Source: an uncultured Methylococcaceae bacterium (GTDB taxonomy: Bacteria > Pseudomonadota > Gammaproteobacteria > Methylococcales > Methylomonadaceae). From it: a DNA stretch of 12,002 nt. Below are positions 8,249 through 12,002 of this stretch, in pieces. The stretch's first letter is position 1. The number at the start of each line of letters is the position of its first letter. The notes beneath the pieces are model-generated. The model worked only from the letters and a program-made list of their open reading frames with translations, was not told the DNA's origin and made no database searches. The stretch lies in assembly GCA_903839795.1 (NCBI GenBank), contig CAIMDR010000130.1, positions 1-12,002 of the forward strand, given 5' to 3'. The translations under genes and the position numbers were made by a program.

Positions 8249-9637
8249 ATGTTATCTTACATAGTGTATGTGGCGGGAATATGGGTCTATTACGTTGCAC
8301 AAAAACAGACTGTATCCAAAGCTTTTATATGGGCTTATATCCCCATATTACTGCTGCTACCGGATTATTATCGTGCTATAACCCCCGGCCTGCCTGACCC
8401 AACCTTTAATCAGGCTGCCTCGGTAGCGTTATTTGTGGCCTTTTTAATGAAGGGTGCTCCCGGCTATCGCTTTAGTGTTATTGACTTGGTTGTCGGCTTT
8501 TATGCCTTTGCTGTGTCATATTCAGAATTTCTGGCTACCAACTACTCGGATGCACAAAATTTAATGTTCTATGAGTTGACGTCGGTATTTTTCCCTTATA
8601 TTTTTGCTAAAAGTCTAATCGAGCCTTTTGATTTGCGATATGACTTTGCAAAATCTATTGTGCTGTGTTTATGCATCGTTTTTTTGTTTAATCTATTTGA
8701 GAATAAAATGGGCTACAATCTGTGGCAAGCCTATTTGGGGAGGCTCTTCCCCGGCCAAGGACAAGGCTGGTTAACGACTTTCCGCTTCGGTTTGGCGAGA
8801 GCAGCAGGCCCTTATGGTCATTGTCTGGTTGATGGTATCGTTATGGCGGTCGGTTATCGCCTGCAGCGATGGCTGCAATGGTCTGACGCCTGGCCGGATA
8901 AAATCAAACAATTAGCTTGGGTACCCTGGTTTACTCCAGCACAATTTTTTACCCTGATGATCTTTGGTGGTGTATTTTCAACCTTAGGAAAAGGTCAGTG
9001 GCTGGCGGGCATCATTGCAGCCGGTATCGTCATTATTGGTCGCTCCAAAAAACGCGCACAAGCAATGGCTGCCGTAATATCAATAATGAGTTTTGTAGGA
9101 ATTCCTCTGTTCATTGCCTTTTTGGATTATGCGTCAGTAGGTCGTAAAAATGCCGCCGACGAAAATCAAGAAACAGCTGCGTATCGCTATGAACTGATCA
9201 CAGAATACATGGATGAAGCCAGTGAACACTTCTGGTTCGGCTGGGGATTAATGAGATGGCCTGAAATTCCCGGGTTTGAATCCATCGACAATCATTTCTT
9301 ACTGACCTATTTAAATCATGGTGTAATTGCTGTCATGTTATTGTTGTTTATAATTTTTGGCATGATGGGGCGTTTGATAAGACATGGCATGTCCAGACCA
9401 TTCAGTGAACCCAGAGGCAGTTCTTTAGCATTTACGCTGGCGGCTATTTTTCTAATGTATCTCATAGCAATAACGACCGTTGGCATGATGTATCAGAGTT
9501 GCACATTATTCTTTTTAATAACGGGTCTATCAGAAAAATATTTACGGATAAGCACTTGGGATGGTAATCAAAGGGGCGGCGACAAAGTCCGAATCGCTGT
9601 TGACTCTCGACTATTTAAATTTAGAAAGGTGCTTTAA
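8249..9637 (+). CDS. Wzy / O-antigen-ligase-family polysaccharide polymerase
   Basis: This is a 462-residue, very hydrophobic protein with roughly 10-12 membrane segments. The pattern is that of the O-antigen ligase/polymerase superfamily, which joins lipid-linked glycan units on the periplasmic side. Supporting blocks are GKGQWLAGI (residues 247-255, with a basic Lys248) and a large extramembrane loop at about 295-350. That loop ends HFWFGWGLMRWPEI then DNHFLLTYLNHG, with His349 in a typical position for the family. The final ~30 residues are polar and cytoplasmic. These proteins diverge greatly, so polymerase versus ligase is decided by context: a Wza/Wzc-type pair and GTs in the same operon favour a polymerase. 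There is no visible Shine-Dalgarno, so translation probably depends on coupling to the gene 4 nt upstream. Confidence 0.82.
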   Translation: MLSYIVYVAGIWVYYVAQKQTVSKAFIWAYIPILLLLPDYYRAITPGLPDPTFNQAASVALFVAFLMKGAPGYRFSVIDLVVGFYAFAVSYSEFLATNYSDAQNLMFYELTSVFFPYIFAKSLIEPFDLRYDFAKSIVLCLCIVFLFNLFENKMGYNLWQAYLGRLFPGQGQGWLTTFRFGLARAAGPYGHCLVDGIVMAVGYRLQRWLQWSDAWPDKIKQLAWVPWFTPAQFFTLMIFGGVFSTLGKGQWLAGIIAAGIVIIGRSKKRAQAMAAVISIMSFVGIPLFIAFLDYASVGRKNAADENQETAAYRYELITEYMDEASEHFWFGWGLMRWPEIPGFESIDNHFLLTYLNHGVIAVMLLLFIIFGMMGRLIRHGMSRPFSEPRGSSLAFTLAAIFLMYLIAITTVGMMYQSCTLFFLITGLSEKYLRISTWDGNQRGGDKVRIAVDSRLFKFRKVL

Positions 9638-9680
9638 GGCGAAAGACGAAGAGCAAAAAAATAACGACTTAATAACAATA

Positions 9681-9684
9681 GAGG
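9681..9684 (+). promoter_or_regulatory. Ribosome binding site for the 2OG oxygenase gene
   Basis: GAGG (within TAGAGG) lies 9 nt before the ATG at 9694. It is clearer than the sites in front of most upstream genes, as expected after a 56-nt gap where translational coupling is lost. A nearer ATG at 9686 is too close to it and opens only a two-codon frame. Confidence 0.6.
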
Positions 9685-9693
9685 CATGGCATA

Positions 9694-10527
9694 ATGAAAA
9701 ATAACCCGACATTTCCATTAGATTTTATCAATCAAATTGTATCGATTGAGCAATTGAATAAAATAGCCGAAGAAAATGCAAAAAAGTATCAACAGGCCTC
9801 GCCGTTTCCACATATTTACTTTGATGATTTTTTTCCAAAAGAATTTCTCGCTAAAGTTGCTGCCGAGTTTCCAGAGGCAAATTCCGAAATATGGCAAAAA
9901 TTTGAAGCAGCGGCTGAAAAAAAATTAGCCTCTAAAGGAGATGCGGATATCGGGCCGTATGCAAGAGCTTTAATTAGTATCATGAATTCAGGTATGTTTA
10001 TTGAATTTATAGAAAAATTAACCGGGATTAGCGGTTTGTTGCCAGATCCTCATTTAACGGGGGGCGGCATGCATCAAATTATGCCCGGTGGTAAGTTGTC
10101 ATTGCATATTGATTTTAATAAATATCAGCGCAAAAATCTGGAAAGACGACTTAATATTCTCGTTTATCTTAATGATAATTGGGAAGAATCCTACGGTGGT
10201 TTTCTTGAGCTCTGGAATGAAGACGTCACTAAAGCCGAGGTTAAAATACTGCCTATTTTCAATCGGGTCGCCTTATTTTCAACCACTGAAACCTCTTGGC
10301 ATGGTCATCCTGATCCGCTGACTTGCCCCGATAACCGTACCCGACGTTCGGTTGCGCTTTATTACTATACTGTGGGTCGGCCTGAAGAAGAATGGGCAGA
10401 TGACCATACTACGGTATTTAAAGAACGCCCTGGTGAAAACTTGACCGAATTTAAGCTGGACAAGCAAAAATTTAAAGACATTGTCAAAGATTTTATCCCG
10501 CCTATATTGATAAAAATGTTTAAATAA
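9694..10527 (+). CDS. 2-oxoglutarate/Fe(II)-dependent oxygenase (prolyl-hydroxylase-like)
   Basis: This 277-residue protein is a putative dioxygenase of the 2OG-Fe(II) superfamily, resembling prolyl 4-hydroxylase/Tpa1-like members. The N-terminal part carries the typical PFPHIYFDDFFP segment. The iron-binding facial triad can be assigned as His138 and Asp140 (LHIDFN) with a distal histidine at 203 (SWHGHPDP). Arg218 in RRSVALYYYT is in position to bind 2-oxoglutarate. RLNILVYLNDNW and GGFLELW are further family blocks. There is no signal peptide, so it is cytoplasmic. The substrate is unknown: it could hydroxylate a sugar, a lipid-linked intermediate or a protein. It follows the polymerase by 56 nt on the same strand and may share the EPS transcript. 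It is followed by the hairpin-rich convergent gap. Confidence 0.88.
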   Translation: MKNNPTFPLDFINQIVSIEQLNKIAEENAKKYQQASPFPHIYFDDFFPKEFLAKVAAEFPEANSEIWQKFEAAAEKKLASKGDADIGPYARALISIMNSGMFIEFIEKLTGISGLLPDPHLTGGGMHQIMPGGKLSLHIDFNKYQRKNLERRLNILVYLNDNWEESYGGFLELWNEDVTKAEVKILPIFNRVALFSTTETSWHGHPDPLTCPDNRTRRSVALYYYTVGRPEEEWADDHTTVFKERPGENLTEFKLDKQKFKDIVKDFIPPILIKMFK

Positions 10528-10544
10528 TATTCAAAGAGGCAAGG

Positions 10545-10586
10545 ATGCACATCGTAGAGACGCGATAAATCGCGTCTCTACTGCAT
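10545..10586. repeat. Near-perfect palindromic repeat with 12-bp stem
   Basis: The arm GTAGAGACGCGA (10554-10565) and its exact reverse complement (10570-10581) flank a TAAA loop. Outer arms ATGCA (10545-10549) and TGCAT (10582-10586) extend the stem past a 4-nt bulge. There is no T-run on either side, so it is not a classic intrinsic terminator. It resembles dispersed intergenic palindromes with a GTAGAGACG arm that I recall from cyanobacterial and some proteobacterial genomes. It lies between convergent genes and could still aid termination or protect 3' ends. Confidence 0.8.
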
Positions 10587-10608
10587 TAATACCGAATACC
10601 AACACCTG

Positions 10609-10638
10609 CGCCAGTTGGCGTACAATCTTGGGATTGTA
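10609..10638. repeat. Two back-to-back short inverted repeats between convergent genes
   Basis: CGCCA (10609-10613) pairs with TGGCG (10616-10620) across 2 nt. Immediately next, TACAATC (10621-10627) pairs with GATTGTA (10632-10638) across TTGG. Both lie just past the 3' ends of the convergent genes. They may contribute to bidirectional termination, but no uridine tract follows directly in either direction. Confidence 0.5.
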
Positions 10639-10666
10639 ACCAAAAAATATTTTCACTACGATGGAA

Positions 10667-11716
10667 TCAGACTACCAACCATTTCGGGACGACTTTTTTG
10701 ATTATCCAGGTTACGGGTATAAAAAGCAGCATAATGGTGGTGACATAAATTAGCGCATAAAGATTGATGTATAGCGGTTCGGTAGGGATATAGCCAATTT
10801 TGTAGATGACTTTTACATCAATAAAAAACAGACAGAGTCCATTCAACCCAAGATAAGTCAGGGTGTTTTTACCGATAAAATCAACCAGAAAGAAATTAAG
10901 CGCAAAGCAGCGTGTTGCAAAAATAATGAAGGCAATGCCAAACAAGGCGGTTATTACAAACAACAGGTAATTGCCATGAGAAGATGCATTCATAAGGACA
11001 ATAGCATGCTCGTGAGAAAATGACCCGTCATTTAAATTGTAGGTTGCAAGCAGAAAAAATCCTGATACGAGCGCCCCAAGCCCATCCAAAACTCGATGAG
11101 TAGGTTTTAACAACAAATCCTTTGCCCAATAGCCCAGCAAATAAAAGCCGCCGGCAGTGAATGCTTCGTTAATAAACCAGAAATTTTTAGGGATGCCGGT
11201 ATGCAAAGCAATCTGGTCGGCATTACTGGCTAATAACCAGCCGATGACAAAGAACAGACCAACAAAAGTTAACGCTTTAGGCTTGCTGGTGACTGGCGTA
11301 ATTTTCGAAATTACGGCAATAATCAACTCTAAGGTAAACAAACAAACCAGAAACCACGTTACCCAATTCAGTTCGGGCTGTCCCAGTAGGTAGGCCTTCG
11401 CTTTGACAAGAACGGCCGCTACGGAGAATTTATCCAGAAACAAAAACCAGGGTATTGCGATGATGCCAAAAAAAAGGGTAGGCATGATTCGGGTTTTAAA
11501 CTTATTAACGAAAATTAACCCGAAAGGCATACTGGCCGGTTTCCAAAAAATGCCGGCCAAGAAAAAAAATAGCGGAACATGAAAAGAGTAGATCAGTTTT
11601 AGTTCTGGGAATATTGAAATTGAACCCGCGTAATAAAGTTTTTGAATAAAGTGCCCGTAATAAACCAAATACATGCCAAGTGCTTTGGCTGTATCCAAGT
11701 AACTGATTCTTTTCAT
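10667..11716 (-). CDS. Membrane O-acyltransferase, acyltransferase-3 family (fucose 4-O-acetylase-like)
   Basis: This 349-residue integral membrane protein with about 10 hydrophobic segments belongs to the acyltransferase-3 family, which O-acetylates (or otherwise acylates) sugars of surface glycans. The N-terminus, ISYLDTAKALGMYLVYYGHF, carries the D-x2-K...H pattern (Asp8, Lys11, His22). It resembles the fucose-4-O-acetylase/NolL-like branch more than the OafA branch, which usually has arginine there. SFHVPLFFFLAGIFW is the second conserved block. There is no C-terminal SGNH extension, and the length matches stand-alone members. The ATG at 11716 lacks a visible Shine-Dalgarno. It converges on the 2OG oxygenase gene, so it is not in the EPS transcript, but its location suggests it decorates the same glycan. 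Confidence 0.87.
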   Translation of the reverse strand: MKRISYLDTAKALGMYLVYYGHFIQKLYYAGSISIFPELKLIYSFHVPLFFFLAGIFWKPASMPFGLIFVNKFKTRIMPTLFFGIIAIPWFLFLDKFSVAAVLVKAKAYLLGQPELNWVTWFLVCLFTLELIIAVISKITPVTSKPKALTFVGLFFVIGWLLASNADQIALHTGIPKNFWFINEAFTAGGFYLLGYWAKDLLLKPTHRVLDGLGALVSGFFLLATYNLNDGSFSHEHAIVLMNASSHGNYLLFVITALFGIAFIIFATRCFALNFFLVDFIGKNTLTYLGLNGLCLFFIDVKVIYKIGYIPTEPLYINLYALIYVTTIMLLFIPVTWIIKKVVPKWLVV

Positions 11717-11804
11717 TGTGTTGGTAAGTATTATTGATAGTGTAATAGAATTGTATACATTTGCCGTGAACGGTTTTCACAAATATAGATTTTCAGATAA
11801 ATAA

Positions 11805-11841
11805 TTTCGATGCTAACGGATATCATCCGTTAAAATCGAAA
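11805..11841. repeat. Composite inverted repeat (7+8 bp stem)
   Basis: TTTCGAT (11805-11811) and TAACGGAT (11814-11821) pair with ATCCGTTA (11825-11832) and ATCGAAA (11835-11841). The loop is 3 nt and there is one 2x2 internal mismatch. It lies 89-125 bases upstream of the minus-strand acyltransferase start. It could be an operator-like site, a hairpin ending a gene beyond the right edge, or a repeat remnant. Confidence 0.65.
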
Positions 11842-11888
11842 GAAACAAATCCAATCGGGTAAAATACAGATGATATGTAAGTATTCAC

Positions 11889-11965
11889 CTCCCCCTTTGA
11901 AAAAGGGGGACTGAGGGGGATTTATCTAATAAAATCTCTCCTAACCCCTCTTTGTCAAAGAGGGG
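11889..11965. repeat. Two related GC-rich palindromic intergenic repeats
   Basis: The first element has CCCCCTTT (11891-11898) paired with AAAGGGGG (11902-11909) and continues ACTGAGGGGGATTT. The second has CCCCTCTTTG (11945-11954) paired with CAAAGAGGGG (11956-11965) around a single T, and then also continues GACTGAA. The shared GGGGGACTGA block shows that both copies belong to one family in the same orientation. Such CCTCCCCCTTT...GGGGGACTGA elements are, from memory, common dispersed repeats in several bacterial groups. They could form hairpins in either strand. Confidence 0.75.
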
Positions 11966-12002
11966 GACTGAATAATTACGATAATATACGAGTCCTAGCG
12001 AC

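Larger units (their letters stand above)
11717..12002. other. Non-coding right end of window
   Basis: These 286 bases hold no supportable gene. They contain the upstream region of the minus-strand acyltransferase, an 8-bp palindrome TGTATACA (11752-11759), the composite inverted repeat and the two GC-rich palindromes. A TATACA match on the minus strand near 11754-11759 could be a -10 element for the acyltransferase, but no well-spaced -35 was found. Confidence 0.5.

Noticed and set aside
9686..9694. Two-codon frame ATG GCA TAA overlapping the oxygenase start (possible leader cistron)
   Set aside because: Its ATG is only one base from the GAGG ribosome site, too close to be used; the site is correctly spaced for the ATG at 9694.
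11505..11780. 91-codon minus-strand frame overlapping the acyltransferase start
   Set aside because: It is out of frame with the acyltransferase and has no domain; the 349-codon frame is clearly the real gene.
11887..11970. CRISPR-like repeat pair
   Set aside because: There are only two unequal palindromic copies with no regular spacer and no cas genes; they fit dispersed intergenic repeats.

Overview
This 12 kb window looks like part of a chromosomal exopolysaccharide (EPS) or surface-glycan locus from a Gram-negative bacterium. The evidence for Gram-negative is a lipoprotein outer-membrane exporter of the Wza type paired with a Wzc-type inner-membrane copolymerase. Moderate GC, AT-rich intergenic DNA, a sensor kinase with CHASE and PAS domains, and short GC-rich palindromic repeats between genes would fit a gammaproteobacterium such as a methanotroph (Methylococcales). 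That placement is inference; no marker gene here fixes the taxon.

Layout. Positions 2151 to 1 (minus strand) hold the N-terminal 717 codons of a large membrane-bound sensor histidine kinase (TM-CHASE-TM-PAS-PAS-HisKA), cut by the left edge of the window. A roughly 300-base AT-rich gap with candidate promoters in both directions separates it from a divergent plus-strand operon. That operon runs from about 2452 to 9637 without real gaps: Wza-like export lipoprotein, Wzc-like chain-length/copolymerase protein, GT4 glycosyltransferase, GT2 glycosyltransferase, hexapeptide-repeat acyltransferase, and a Wzy/O-antigen-ligase-type polymerase. Junctions are 0 nt, three ATGA overlaps and a 4-nt gap, so translation is probably coupled. 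A 56-nt gap with its own ribosome binding site leads to a 2-oxoglutarate/Fe(II) oxygenase (9694-10527). A convergent membrane O-acyltransferase of the acyltransferase-3 family (11716-10667, minus) follows. The convergent gap holds three hairpins. The right-hand 286 bases carry no gene but hold a composite hairpin and two related GC-rich palindromes that look like dispersed intergenic repeats.

How the genes would work together (inference from families). The two glycosyltransferases extend a lipid-linked repeat unit in the cytoplasm and the hexapeptide acyltransferase decorates it. The polymerase joins units in the periplasm, the Wzc-like protein controls chain growth, and the Wza-like protein exports the chain. 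The 2OG oxygenase and acyltransferase-3 protein are candidate tailoring enzymes. No flippase (Wzx) or initiating phosphoglycosyltransferase lies in the window, so they must be elsewhere if this is a Wzx/Wzy pathway. The main oddity is that the Wzc-like protein keeps the shape of a tyrosine-autokinase domain but has lost the Walker A lysine and the Walker A' aspartates, so it is probably a pseudokinase.
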